The notes under the pieces are model-generated. The model worked only from the letters and a program-made list of their open reading frames with translations. It did no database searches and was not told where the DNA came from. A stretch of 42,721 nucleotides of DNA from Planctomycetaceae bacterium (lineage in GTDB: Bacteria > Planctomycetota > Planctomycetia > Pirellulales > Thermoguttaceae): positions 1-42,721 of the forward strand of contig JAJFUI010000292.1 in assembly GCA_021372555.1 (NCBI GenBank), given 5' to 3'. Positions 7,847-15,897 of this stretch are shown here, piece after piece. Position 1 is the first letter of the stretch; every line of letters begins with the position of its first letter. The translations under genes were made by a program, and so were the position numbers.

Positions 7847-8593
7847 TCACCGCCCGCGCGCACCGCCGAACCATTCGATCTGTCGGCGGGGACACAACGT
7901 CCAGCCGTGGGCGGCGCAGCACTCGGTGAGCCACGGGGTCTTTTGGGCCAACGTCACGACATCAGTCCCTTGTGGCATCAGCATAACTCGATGCGGTTCG
8001 ACCTCCGGAAAATCGCCCAGGTAAGCCTCAACCTCGCGGCAATCTTCCGGGCAGTCGACGACGAATTTAACCTGACAATCGTACTCGGCCAGCAACCGTC
8101 GGATCACCTCCGGGGCGTGCCGTCGCCGCGCATGCCGCTCCGCCCACCCCGACTCCTCCTGAGGCAGAGGCCCCGAGTTCGAAAGCTTCGGACTGATCGA
8201 CATCAAATCGCAGGCGACCGGCAGATACACCGTCCCAGCCGTTTCCACCGTAATATGCCAACCTTGGTCATGCAGCGCGGCAGTCAGCGGAAGCATCTCG
8301 TCAAAAAGCATCGGCTCTCCGCCGGTCAAAACGGCGTGCTGCACCGGCCGTGCGGCGGGCTCATGTGGGGATGTCGCTTGAGCCGACGCCCCAGCGCCGG
8401 CCAAAGATGCCCTCTCCACGCGGACGAGAATATCAGCGACCCGCAACTCCTCCCCCTCAGGCGACCAGGACGCGTAACGCGTATCGCACCACCGACAACG
8501 GAGGTTGCATCCGCTGGCACGAACGAACACGCTTTCCACGCCAGTCAGCTGACCTTCCCCTTGAAACGATCGGAATATCTCAGCGATACGCAC
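7847..8593 (-). CDS. queE: 7-carboxy-7-deazaguanine synthase QueE
   Basis: QueE is a radical SAM enzyme that contracts 6-carboxytetrahydropterin to 7-carboxy-7-deazaguanine in queuosine/preQ0 synthesis. The 248-residue protein begins [18 protein letters not shown], the typical QueE N-terminus. It contains the cluster motif ASGCNLRCRWCDTRY (C-x3-C-x2-C) and LTGGEPML, and ends with CPRRQIEWFGG, typical of the family C-terminus. The start is GTG at 8593, which overlaps the last base of the queC stop (TAGTG), implying translational coupling. A much longer upstream frame is only queC antisense-type reading and was rejected. A repeat-free segment between CDTRY and LTGGEP carries an Ala-rich insertion (about residues 55-80). 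Confidence 0.95.
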   Translation of the reverse strand: MRIAEIFRSFQGEGQLTGVESVFVRASGCNLRCRWCDTRYASWSPEGEELRVADILVRVERASLAGAGASAQATSPHEPAARPVQHAVLTGGEPMLFDEMLPLTAALHDQGWHITVETAGTVYLPVACDLMSISPKLSNSGPLPQEESGWAERHARRRHAPEVIRRLLAEYDCQVKFVVDCPEDCREVEAYLGDFPEVEPHRVMLMPQGTDVVTLAQKTPWLTECCAAHGWTLCPRRQIEWFGGARGR

Positions 8594-9312
8594 TAATCCC
8601 GTCCCCCTTGATACCCAACCGGATCCCTCAGTCCGGCCTCGGCAAACCCACGCAGCCGAAGCTGGCAGGCGTCGCAGCGGCCGCACGCAACCCCCGTCGG
8701 GCTTGGGTCGTAGCACGAATGTGTCAAACCATAGTCGACGCCAAGCGCAACGCCGCGCCGAATGATTTCGGCCTTGGTCCAGTGCACAAGCGGCGCGTGA
8801 ATCGTGAATTTCAATCGACCTTCGACGCCGGCGCGCGTGCCAAGGTTGGCGACCGCAGCAAACGCGTCCAGAAACTCCGGTCGGCAATCGGGATATCCGC
8901 TGTAGTCGATCGCATTGACACCCAGAAAAATGTCAGCCGCGTCGATCGTTTCGGCGTAAGCCAAAGCCAGCGACAGCAGCACCGTGTTCCGCGCCGGCAC
9001 GTAAGTGATCGGAATGTCCTCGGCAAGCTGATCCGCCCGCCGGTCCTTGGGCACGTCGATCGGGGCCGTCAGCGCACTGCCACCCAACTGCCCAAGCCCC
9101 ACTGCAAGAACCATGTGCTGCTTGACGCCCAGGCTCTCGGCGACACGTCGCGCAGCCGACAGTTCAAAGCGGTGTCGCTGGCCGTAGTCCACCGACAGCG
9201 CGTGCAGCACAAAACCCTCGTCTCGGGCGATGGCGGCCGCCGTCGCCGAGTCCAGGCCCCCGGACAGCAGGACGACGGCGGGCTTGCTCAAATTATCCTT
9301 GATAGCTGCCAT
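8593..9312 (-). CDS. queC: 7-cyano-7-deazaguanine synthase QueC
   Basis: QueC converts 7-carboxy-7-deazaguanine to preQ0 with ATP and ammonia. The 239-residue protein has the PP-loop SGGLDS (17-22), [42 protein letters not shown], and the C-terminal zinc cysteines in [22 protein letters not shown] (one Cys, then C-x2-C-x2-C). The start at the Met of MAAIKDNLS was chosen because the family begins just before the PP-loop. Fifty upstream residues in frame are Arg/Phe-rich and not family-like. queE follows with a one-base overlap. It is divergent from queF over 179 bases. Confidence 0.96.
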   Translation of the reverse strand: MAAIKDNLSKPAVVLLSGGLDSATAAAIARDEGFVLHALSVDYGQRHRFELSAARRVAESLGVKQHMVLAVGLGQLGGSALTAPIDVPKDRRADQLAEDIPITYVPARNTVLLSLALAYAETIDAADIFLGVNAIDYSGYPDCRPEFLDAFAAVANLGTRAGVEGRLKFTIHAPLVHWTKAEIIRRGVALGVDYGLTHSCYDPSPTGVACGRCDACQLRLRGFAEAGLRDPVGYQGGRD

Positions 9313-9491
9313 TCGGTATCGCGCAAAGAAACGGTCGCGGAACAAACGAAAAAACAGGCGAGCTAAGAGGTTCCTGAAGCAAAGTACTCGGAATGCCCGA
9401 AGAACGGTTGCCTTCGGCCATCCGGTTTGCCCCCTTTTCCCACAATCATTATCATGCCACAATGAATGGCTAAGGAAAAGGAGCCAGGCGA

Positions 9492-9860
9492 GTGAACGAC
9501 CGTTTTCGCGATATACTGCAAACGTTTAACAACCCCCGCCCGCAACGGGACTACACGATCGAGATCGTCTGCCCCGAATTCACGTCCGTCTGCCCGAAGA
9601 CGGGTCAGCCGGATTTTGGCACGTTGCGAATAACCTACGTGCCCGAAGCGAAGTGCGTCGAGCTGAAGAGCTTGAAATTGTATCTGCAGCAGTATCGCAA
9701 CGAAGGGATCTTCTACGAGGCCGTCACGAACCGAATACTCGACGACCTGACGGCCGTTGTCTCTCCGCGACGAATGACGCTTACCGCGTCGTTCACTCCC
9801 CGCGGCGGGATCACGACGAGCGTGACGGCCACCTATCAGGCGTCGACACCAAGTCAATGA
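9492..9860 (+). CDS. queF: NADPH-dependent 7-cyano-7-deazaguanine reductase QueF (type I)
   Basis: QueF reduces preQ0 to preQ1, the base inserted into tRNA by Tgt. The 122-residue protein is the short, unimodular type. [16 protein letters not shown] holds the active-site Cys34, which forms the thioimide adduct, and Asp41. [22 protein letters not shown] is the QueF signature that binds substrate and NADPH. It starts with GTG at 9492 behind the ribosome site AAGGAAAAGGAG. It lies back to back with queC-queE, so three of the queuosine precursor steps sit together; queD, tgt and queA are not in the window. Confidence 0.96.
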   Translation: MNDRFRDILQTFNNPRPQRDYTIEIVCPEFTSVCPKTGQPDFGTLRITYVPEAKCVELKSLKLYLQQYRNEGIFYEAVTNRILDDLTAVVSPRRMTLTASFTPRGGITTSVTATYQASTPSQ

Positions 9861-9928
9861 CCGTCCGCGATGGCGGATATCGAGCGGCGCGTTTTTTTGT
9901 CATCCGAGGCCCTAGCCCCTAAACCACC

Positions 9929-10957
9929 ATGCCAGAACTGCCGCGCGTGATTTTGTCCGGGTTCTCCGATGAAGCCGCCAACGAGAAGACGGCCGTGCAG
10001 CAGTTCGCCGCCTTCGCGGCCCTCGGGCTGCAATACTACAGCTTGCGTTTCATCGATGTCGGCGCCGGCGTCAAGAACGTCATGAAGCTGACTCTGCCGG
10101 AAATCCAGAAGGTTCGCCACCTGCAGGATGAGTACGGCCTGAACGTTTCGTCGATCGGCTCCCCGATCGGCAAGGTGAAGCTTTGCGATGTCGACGACGG
10201 AACGAAGAACGTCTACGTCCCGTTCAAGAAGTATCTCGCCGAAGACGTAAAAAAAGCGTGCGACCTCGCCCACACTTTCGAGGCCAAGCTGATTCGCGGA
10301 TTCTCGTTCTATCCGCCGAAGCGTTCAAACCCTTCGGACCACCTGCCCCAGGTGGTGGACCAGCTCGGGCAGATTGCCGAAGCATGCCACCGCGCAGACC
10401 TCACCTATGGGCTCGAGCTCGAGGCCAACCTGGTCGGCCACACCGGCCAAATCCTGGCCGAAATCTTCCGCCAGGTGAACCACCCCGGCATGGTGCTCAT
10501 TTTCGATGCGGCCAATGTCCTGTGCCAGGGCTACTCGCCCGCCGAACTTTATCAGCAATACCTGGCCATGAAGCCGGGCCTCGGCTGGATGCACATCAAG
10601 GACTACTGTCGCCCGGTTGGCGATGACCAAGTCGCCGAGAAGACCGCCGGCCAAGTCAACGAAGACTCGCTGAAGAACTTCGTCCCGGCCGACATTGGCC
10701 AGGGTTCCCACGAAGCGATCCTCCGCGATTTCAGCCAAATTTTGCCGGCCGTCGAACGGAAGCTACGCCGCCGCGGGATTCCCGGCGTGTTTCTCGACCT
10801 CGAGCCGCACCTGAAGGGCGGCGGACAGTTCGGCGGCTTCAGCGGCCCGGACGGGATGGGCGTTGCCCTGCGCGCCTTAACCCGCGTCCTGGACTACGTC
10901 CGCATCGACTACCACCTGCGGGATTTCGCCGACATCCAAGCCGAACGCGGCTTCTAA
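9929..10957 (+). CDS. Sugar phosphate isomerase/epimerase-like TIM-barrel protein
   Basis: The 342-residue protein looks like the AP-endonuclease-2 type TIM barrel (xylose isomerase-like family). Metal-ligand type residues appear at the strand ends expected of the fold: LELEAN (Glu), LIFDAAN (Asp), MHIKDY (His and Asp), and VFLDLEPHL (Glu). No signal peptide is visible, so it is probably cytoplasmic. The specific reaction cannot be read from sequence; relatives act on keto-sugars and inositols. Its TAA overlaps the TAG of the converging FHA gene (CTAA at 10954-10957). It is not obviously in an operon with queF, 68 bases upstream on the same strand, though co-transcription is possible. Confidence 0.8.
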   Translation: MPELPRVILSGFSDEAANEKTAVQQFAAFAALGLQYYSLRFIDVGAGVKNVMKLTLPEIQKVRHLQDEYGLNVSSIGSPIGKVKLCDVDDGTKNVYVPFKKYLAEDVKKACDLAHTFEAKLIRGFSFYPPKRSNPSDHLPQVVDQLGQIAEACHRADLTYGLELEANLVGHTGQILAEIFRQVNHPGMVLIFDAANVLCQGYSPAELYQQYLAMKPGLGWMHIKDYCRPVGDDQVAEKTAGQVNEDSLKNFVPADIGQGSHEAILRDFSQILPAVERKLRRRGIPGVFLDLEPHLKGGGQFGGFSGPDGMGVALRALTRVLDYVRIDYHLRDFADIQAERGF

Positions 10958-13131
10958 CTCCCGATGAGGCCCTGTTCGCCGCTTGCGGCCTCGTCGGATT
11001 CGTCCTCCCGATCATCGAACGGCTCGCTGACGACCAAATCTGCAGGGTCTTCGTCCATCGGCTGCGCGGGCTCCTGCTCGCCCGATGCCGCTTGGTCGTG
11101 GCTGCCAGTTGCGTTCCAGGCGACATGGCCCGACTTTACGATCAACCGCCCGGTCAGCAGCAGGTAGTGCAAGCTCCAGTAGACGGCCACCAACAACGCG
11201 ATTAGCGACGCGTAATACGTCGATTCCCAGGCCGGCAGCCGCTTCGACATCCAAAACAGCCCCGCAAAAGCCGAAAAAGCAGCGATCGCCACGAACAAGT
11301 TCCCGTTCATTCGGCTGACCAAGATGCGTCTTGCGTGCCTGCTGAGTGCGTTTTGAGCCGATAGATTCGCCACTTCTCGCAACACCGACAGATCGATGTT
11401 CTTTTCCGGGGCCGTTGCCCGCGGCAACACCGACGCCGGCTCTCGTCGCTGCGCGGCCGGGATGGGAGCGGTAGCCGTCGTCGAGTCGGCCGAGTTCGAG
11501 CCCCATGCCGCTTGCGGAGATTGCGACCCGTTCGATCCCGACTCAGTGTCCCCGGTCGGATGCAGCCGTTGCATCAGGCGGCTCATGTAAGCATCGAGCG
11601 ATTCTTCGTCTTCCTCGCCGTTCGATTGCGGCGATGCCAACGGCTTCTTCTCTTGAGAGACCGGCCGCACCAGTCCTGCGCGTGGCCCCTCACGCTCGGG
11701 CTCTTCCTCCGGCATGTCGACCGTCGCCCCAACCCTACGGAAAACGTCGGCGAGATTCACCGGCGCGTTCTCGGATGCCGGCGCAAACTCGACCTCTCCT
11801 TGCGTGGAACCCGCGTCACTCTCCTCCGATAGCAATGAATCCCGCGATGCCGCCTCGCTCCGGGCCAACTCTTCCCGCTCCGACTCCCACTGACGCCGTT
11901 CGCTCTCCAACGAGTCTCGCGCCTCGGTCAAGGCGTTCCGCTCATCCCGGATTGTCTCGCGATCCGCTTCGAGCTTGGCCAGTTCTGCGGTAAGTTGCTC
12001 ACGCTGCTGGTCAATACGCCGCTGCGTCTCTTTCTGCTGGGCCTGATGCTGCTCCAACTGCTCCGTCCAACGAGTCCGCTCGCATCCCAATGTGGCTCGA
12101 TCCTCAGCCAGCTTGGCACATTCCGCATTCAGCCGAGCGGCTTCCGCGGCCAATTGCTCACGCTGTTGGTCGAGCCCTCGCTGCGTCTCATCCTGCTCGT
12201 CTTGCCGCTGTCGACACTGCTCGGCCCACGCAGCCTCTTCGGTCTCGAAGCTGGCTCGCTCATCGGCCAACCTGGCAGATTCCGCGTCGAGCCGGGCTGT
12301 TTCCGCAACAAGCTGCTCCCGCTGCTGATCGAGTCGGCGTTGAACCTCGCTTTGCTCGGAATCCCATTGCCGACGCTTTTCTTGCCACGCGTCATCCTCG
12401 CTCTCGCAACTAGCTTTCTTGCCCAGCATTTCGCGGCGTTCGGCCTCGATGTGCGCCAATTCCGCGGCAAGTCGCTCGTGCTCATCGTCAATATGCCGTC
12501 GCGCCTCGTCCTGCTCCGTCTGCCACTGCCGACGCGACTCCGCCCAGGCGTTTCGCTCGTTTTCGAGGCTCGCCCTGTCTGCTGCAATCACCCCGTGATC
12601 GGCGTCCAGCTTTGCCAACTCTATCGCAAGACTCTCTTGCCGCTCGTCGAGCTTGCGTTGACTCTCCTCAAGTTCACTCTGACGAGCGAGCCAACTGCGT
12701 TCGTTCCGGTCCGAGCAATAGTCGGCCGACTCGTCCGCGCTTTGCGGGGAGGACCAATTGCCCTCAGCTTCAGCGGCGCCGGATGGCGTACCGACCTCCA
12801 CCACATCGAGCTCGATCGGCCCGATGCCGATGCGGTCCCCCGCGGCAAGCGGGGCATCCGTGAACGACTGACCATTAAGCCGGGTGTCGGATGACCAGCG
12901 ACGAATCACGGTCGCGGCTCGCCCCCGAAGAATCAGGCAATGCGCGGGTGCAACCCCACGTGCCTGAAGCCGCAATGTGCTGTTGCGGCACGAGCCGATT
13001 GTGCACTTCGGCGACCGAATGCGCACGACCTGGCCGTCGCGTGAGGAGCCAAAAATGCGGAGCACTAGTTCCCCGCCGTCCGTCTCCCGAAGGGTCGGCC
13101 GCTCCGGTTTGCAGGTCGTCACTGGCATCAT
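10954..13131 (-). CDS. FHA-domain membrane protein with long coiled coil of five exact 53-residue repeats
   Basis: The 725-residue protein has an N-terminal forkhead-associated domain (about 20-112). TIGSCRNSTLRL, APAHCLIL and TRLNGQSF occupy the GR, S-x2-H and NG positions, but the canonical phosphothreonine-contacting Arg and Ser are replaced. Residues about 159-423 (DNA 11863-12657) are five consecutive repeats of exactly 53 residues rich in Glu, Gln, Arg and Ala, a continuous coiled coil. A low-complexity acidic/Pro region follows, then two hydrophobic segments (VAIAAFSAFAGLFWM and YYASLIALLVAVYWSLHYLL) and an acidic tail. It may be a membrane-anchored scaffold that reads phosphorylation. 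The ATG pair at 13131/13128 is favoured over a TTG at 13164; no strong ribosome site is seen. No enzyme domain is present. Confidence 0.8.
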   Translation of the reverse strand: MMPVTTCKPERPTLRETDGGELVLRIFGSSRDGQVVRIRSPKCTIGSCRNSTLRLQARGVAPAHCLILRGRAATVIRRWSSDTRLNGQSFTDAPLAAGDRIGIGPIELDVVEVGTPSGAAEAEGNWSSPQSADESADYCSDRNERSWLARQSELEESQRKLDERQESLAIELAKLDADHGVIAADRASLENERNAWAESRRQWQTEQDEARRHIDDEHERLAAELAHIEAERREMLGKKASCESEDDAWQEKRRQWDSEQSEVQRRLDQQREQLVAETARLDAESARLADERASFETEEAAWAEQCRQRQDEQDETQRGLDQQREQLAAEAARLNAECAKLAEDRATLGCERTRWTEQLEQHQAQQKETQRRIDQQREQLTAELAKLEADRETIRDERNALTEARDSLESERRQWESEREELARSEAASRDSLLSEESDAGSTQGEVEFAPASENAPVNLADVFRRVGATVDMPEEEPEREGPRAGLVRPVSQEKKPLASPQSNGEEDEESLDAYMSRLMQRLHPTGDTESGSNGSQSPQAAWGSNSADSTTATAPIPAAQRREPASVLPRATAPEKNIDLSVLREVANLSAQNALSRHARRILVSRMNGNLFVAIAAFSAFAGLFWMSKRLPAWESTYYASLIALLVAVYWSLHYLLLTGRLIVKSGHVAWNATGSHDQAASGEQEPAQPMDEDPADLVVSEPFDDREDESDEAASGEQGLIGS
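11863..12657 (-). repeat. Five tandem 159-bp coding repeats (53 residues each)
   Basis: Aligning the protein every 53 residues gives five full units without a single gap. Each starts R-[KHRG]-[LI]-D-x2-[RH] and contains AAELAxLxAE-like text. The first four end in EQ-x-E[TV]Q-like residues. The third and fourth units (QQREQLVAETARLDAE and QQREQLAAEAARLNAE) are closest at sequence level. 53 residues can be read as six heptads plus one hendecad, which would keep the coiled-coil phase (15 helical turns). This suggests expansion by tandem duplication. Confidence 0.85.
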
Positions 13132-13586
13132 CAATCCGTTCGATCGAGCCACAGTAAAGCCCAATGTCCACTTAGCTTACGCCGACCATGCGGTCAAAGC
13201 CGCCCGCGCCCGGCCCCCGCTACGAGTGTGGATTGCCAAAAACGGCTGTATATCTGTGACGGTTTTGACGATTATCGGATAGCGGCGCCGGACGTGGCGA
13301 CGCATCCTGTCCCCGGGCGGGGGTTGGCAGAGGTCCTTTTTCCGGTAAACTGCCCTGGCCATGGCCGGCCGAAATATTCTGCGTATTTTGACCCACCTCG
13401 GGTCGATCTGCGTAGTATATTTTGGTTGCCGCCAAGTCTACGGCCTGGGCGGTCAACCGCGACACTGAGGTCGAAAACAAAGTGATCCCATCGGAAACCC
13501 ATGGTGAGAGGGGGGTTCGGAGCGACTTCGCCGAAGACGACGAAATCTTTAGCGACGTCGCTATCGGACACCGAGGTGACAGCCTT
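13132..13586. other. Intergenic region between FHA gene and zinc-finger gene
   Basis: This region has no convincing gene. Open frames that cross it lack ribosome sites and read into the starts of the flanking genes. It should hold the divergent promoters for the FHA protein and the DksA-like protein. A possible promoter is listed separately at 13388-13418. Confidence 0.5.
13388..13418 (+). promoter_or_regulatory. Possible sigma70-type promoter for DksA-like gene
   Basis: TTGACC at 13388-13393 and TAGTAT at 13413-13418 are separated by 19 bases, longer than ideal. They lie in an unusually AT-rich patch about 170 bases before the start codon. Tentative. Confidence 0.3.
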
Positions 13587-14036
13587 ATGAGCCGCAAAGA
13601 CGCAATCACAAACATGCGCCAGATCCTGGTCAAGCGGCGCGACGCCCTCCGAAAGGCTCTGGCCGGCGACTTGAGCCTCCTCAAGGAGCTCCGCGCGCAG
13701 ACCTCCGGAGACGTGGTCGACGCGGCGCTGGACTCAGTCCAAGATGAGATCAGCTCCCAGCTGGCCGAAGTCGAAAGCCGTGAGCTCGCACGCATCGAGT
13801 ACGCCCTCGAGAGGATGCGAGAGGGCCAGTTCGGTCTGTGCGAGGGCTGCGGGACCAACATCCCGATGGCCCGGCTCAACGCCCTGCCCTACGCCACCTT
13901 CTGCATCAAGTGCCAGCGCGAGGCAGAACGGCACGGCGGCGGCGGCGCTTCCGACATCGACTGGGGTCGTCTCCTCGACTCGTCCGGCGGTGACGTTGAT
14001 CTATCGATTAACGACATCGAGTTGGACGTCTCGTGA
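13587..14036 (+). CDS. DksA/TraR-type zinc-finger protein
   Basis: The 149-residue protein has an N-terminal helical coiled-coil segment (about 1-80) and then the zinc finger CEGCGTNIPMARLNALPYAT..CIKC (C-x2-C-x17-C-x2-C), the hallmark of DksA/TraR proteins, which enter the RNA polymerase secondary channel and adjust transcription with ppGpp. The C-terminus is acidic. The ATG at 13587 follows GAGGTGA by eight bases, so it was preferred over an upstream in-frame start at 13422. Whether it is a true DksA (with the acidic coiled-coil tip) or another family member is not clear; the segment near SLLKELRAQTSGDVVDAALD is where the tip would be, and one Asp-Ala motif lies there (VVDAA). Confidence 0.88.
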   Translation: MSRKDAITNMRQILVKRRDALRKALAGDLSLLKELRAQTSGDVVDAALDSVQDEISSQLAEVESRELARIEYALERMREGQFGLCEGCGTNIPMARLNALPYATFCIKCQREAERHGGGGASDIDWGRLLDSSGGDVDLSINDIELDVS

Positions 14037-14054
14037 ACCGTTGAAGCACGGACG

Positions 14055-14138
14055 GCGAAGCCCGAACGACGAAAGAAACCCGAAGCTCGAATGAGCAACA
14101 GACGCTTTATCAGTCGGGCTTCGCATTTCGGGCTTCGC
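14055..14138. repeat. Inverted repeat bracketing the protease start codon
   Basis: GCGAAGCCCGAA at 14055-14066 has its exact 12-base complement TTCGGGCTTCGC at 14127-14138, and a near copy (GTCGGGCTTCGC) at 14113-14124. The start codon at 14091 sits in the loop, so the mRNA could fold its own initiation region. Short CGAAnGACGAA-type words also occur upstream of hpnC (about 4070) and exbD (about 34536). Confidence 0.7.
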
Positions 14139-15329
14139 ATTGCCGGTTCCAACTGCTACTCCGGCGTCACTAGGACCGGCCTATGCCGCTCGCTTGCCAT
14201 CCTGGCCATTGGCGCGATCTGCGTTGCGGCCGCGCGCGCTGAAGATCCCGGCCAATCGGCCTTGCCGGCGGCCGTCGAGGGCGCCGGCACGCTCCGCCCT
14301 GCCCAGCGCGCCGAGCTTCGACGCCAGCTCGAGCAGCACGCCACGGTCCTCGATGCCCAATCGGCCGTGCTGAAGATTGCCGCGAAACTCGTCGGCCCGA
14401 GTGTCGTCCATATTCAAACCGACTTGCCCACGGACCGTGATTCGCAGCCCAACCGTGGCCACGGCATCGAGGAACACGGGTCGGGCGCAATTACCGAAAT
14501 CGGCGGCAACTACTTTGTAATCACCGCGCGGCATGTCGTGCGCGACGCCGCACCGCCTGCCGTGCACATCGATTTGGCCGATGGCCGCCGCATCCATCCC
14601 CAAAAGATTCTCGAAGATCCCGACACCGACGTCGCCGTGCTCCCCATTTCGGCGCCCGATCTTGTCGCGGCCACCATCGGTGACAGCGACCGCCTCGACG
14701 TCGGCGACTTTGTGCTCGCCATCGGTAGTCCCTTTGGCCTTCGCCACAGCGTTACCTTTGGAATCATCAGCGCCCGCGGCCGACGGGACTTGCGACCGCT
14801 GGGCGGCAGCGCCATCCGCTTCCAGGACTTCCTCCAAACCGATGCCGCAATCAACCCCGGCAATAGTGGCGGCCCACTGATCAATCTCCGCGGCGAGATC
14901 GTCGGGCTAAACGATTGCATCGTCAGCGGCTCGGGCCGCAACGAAGGCATCGGCTTTGCCATCACGAGCAATATGCTCATGAGCGTCGCCCGGCAGTTGA
15001 TCCAAAACGGCAAGGTCACCCGCGGCTTCCTCGGCGTCAATCTCGAGTCGAAGTACGGCCCGGCGATGGCCGCCGAACTTGGCCTGCCACGGCCCGTCGG
15101 CGCGCTAGTCACTAGCGTCACGGCCAATTCGCCTGCCGCGGCGGCCGGCCTGCAATCCGGCGACGTCATCATCGAGTTCAACCACACTCGCGTGGAAGAT
15201 GACGCCCATCTGGTCAACGTCGTCAGCCTTACCGAAGTGGGGCACAAGGCGACGCTGCTGGTATTCCGCGATCGTAAGCTTGTGACGCTTTCCGTCGAAC
15301 TCGGCGACCGCAGCAAGTTCGGGCAGTAG
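14091..15329 (+). CDS. HtrA/DegP-like trypsin-fold serine protease with one PDZ domain
   Basis: The 412-residue protein starts with an Arg-containing leader and a hydrophobic segment (LAILAIGAICVAAARA, about 35-50), a signal peptide or anchor. The S1C trypsin domain follows, with the triad visible as ITARHVV (His148), DPDTDVAVL (Asp180) and INPGNSGGPL (Ser259). A single PDZ domain covers about residues 310-400 (GFLGVNL, then AGLQSGDVIIEFN). This is the DegS/HtrA layout of periplasmic quality-control proteases. It is longer at the N-terminus than DegS; a spacer of about 45 residues separates the leader from the protease. The start codon lies within an inverted repeat. No partner gene is adjacent. 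Confidence 0.92.
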   Translation: MSNRRFISRASHFGLRIAGSNCYSGVTRTGLCRSLAILAIGAICVAAARAEDPGQSALPAAVEGAGTLRPAQRAELRRQLEQHATVLDAQSAVLKIAAKLVGPSVVHIQTDLPTDRDSQPNRGHGIEEHGSGAITEIGGNYFVITARHVVRDAAPPAVHIDLADGRRIHPQKILEDPDTDVAVLPISAPDLVAATIGDSDRLDVGDFVLAIGSPFGLRHSVTFGIISARGRRDLRPLGGSAIRFQDFLQTDAAINPGNSGGPLINLRGEIVGLNDCIVSGSGRNEGIGFAITSNMLMSVARQLIQNGKVTRGFLGVNLESKYGPAMAAELGLPRPVGALVTSVTANSPAAAAGLQSGDVIIEFNHTRVEDDAHLVNVVSLTEVGHKATLLVFRDRKLVTLSVELGDRSKFGQ

Positions 15330-15363
15330 CCCCCTTTGCTCAGCAGCCCCTTGGCGCCAACAG

Positions 15364-15398
15364 AAAAGGCCCAACGCCGCCGTTGCCGCGTTAGGCCC
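15364..15398 (-). terminator. Rho-independent terminator of tRNA-His
   Basis: Reading the minus strand, GGGCCTAACGC pairs with GCGTTGGGCC and is followed by TTTT (plus-strand AAAA at 15364-15367). It sits just downstream of the tRNA 3' end. Confidence 0.8.
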
Positions 15399-15407
15399 TT
15401 GCAAAGG

Positions 15408-15481
15408 GGTGGCTGAGGGGACTCGAACCCCCGACACCCAGATCCACAATCTGGTACTCTAACCAACTGAGCTACAGCCAC
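15408..15481 (-). tRNA. tRNA-His (GTG)
   Basis: The cloverleaf can be drawn by eye. The acceptor GTGGCTG pairs with CAGCCAC. The D-arm and the TTCGA T-loop are present. The anticodon stem CCAGA/TCTGG holds a loop with GTG. The discriminator is C, and an extra G precedes position 1 (15482), both diagnostic of tRNA-His. The 3' CCA is not encoded. Confidence 0.97.
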
Positions 15482-15546
15482 CAAACGTACGGCCATCGAA
15501 AGTCTCACCGCCCATTGGACGGGAGCCCCGGCGACCACAACGGATA

Positions 15547-15575
15547 AGTATGACACCCATCCCGCCGGCCGTCAA
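15547..15575 (-). promoter_or_regulatory. Probable promoter of tRNA-His
   Basis: On the minus strand, TTGACG (15575-15570) and CATACT (15552-15547) are separated by exactly 17 bases. It would give a leader of about 60 bases before the tRNA. Confidence 0.5.
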
Positions 15576-15609
15576 CCGGCACTTGCGCTTGCTGGGATAC
15601 CAGTCGCGT

Positions 15610-15872
15610 GTTCGTCGGGGTGGCAGTTGCGCACTTGTTGGCGCGCCACTCGTTGGGGTAGCAGTTGCACTGCCGCCCCTGCGTCTTCGTTGGAGCTTCC
15701 TGTTGGGGTGGCAGTTGCACCTTGCGTTCCTGTTGGCGTAGCAGTTGGCCTTGGGCGATTGTTGGGCGTGGCAGTTTGCCACTTGTTGGGGTGGCAGTTG
15801 CACTGCCGCCCCCCCTGCATCTTCGTTGGAGCTTCCTGTTGGGGTGGCAGTTGCACTGCCGCCCCTGGATCT
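15610..15872. repeat. Array of about seven degenerate copies of the GTTGGGGTGGCAGTTGCACTGCC repeat
   Basis: Units begin near 15610, 15651, 15702, 15732, 15761, 15785 and 15838. Intact units contain GGGGTGGCAGTTGCACTGCC followed by GCCCC, which folds as GGCAGT-TGC-ACTGCC with an outer GGGG/CCCC. The units at 15651 and 15785 also share the following CTTCGTTGGAGCTTCCT segment. Unit length varies from about 24 to 53 bases. The core is the same as the internal sequence of the MITE-like element at 22257, 30069 and 37060. The array fills the gap between the tRNA-His promoter and macB. Open frames across it are repeat translations. Confidence 0.85.
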
Positions 15873-15897
15873 CGGTTCCGCCGGCGCCCCCGCCCCG

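Noticed and set aside
9313..9491. AGAGGTTC near 9366 as a possible preQ1 riboswitch upstream of queF
   Set aside because: Only the first stem half resembles the preQ1-I consensus. The loop, the second stem and the A-rich tail are missing.
15610..15872. CRISPR array
   Set aside because: Repeats are degenerate, of unequal length and without unique spacers of constant size; no cas genes are near.
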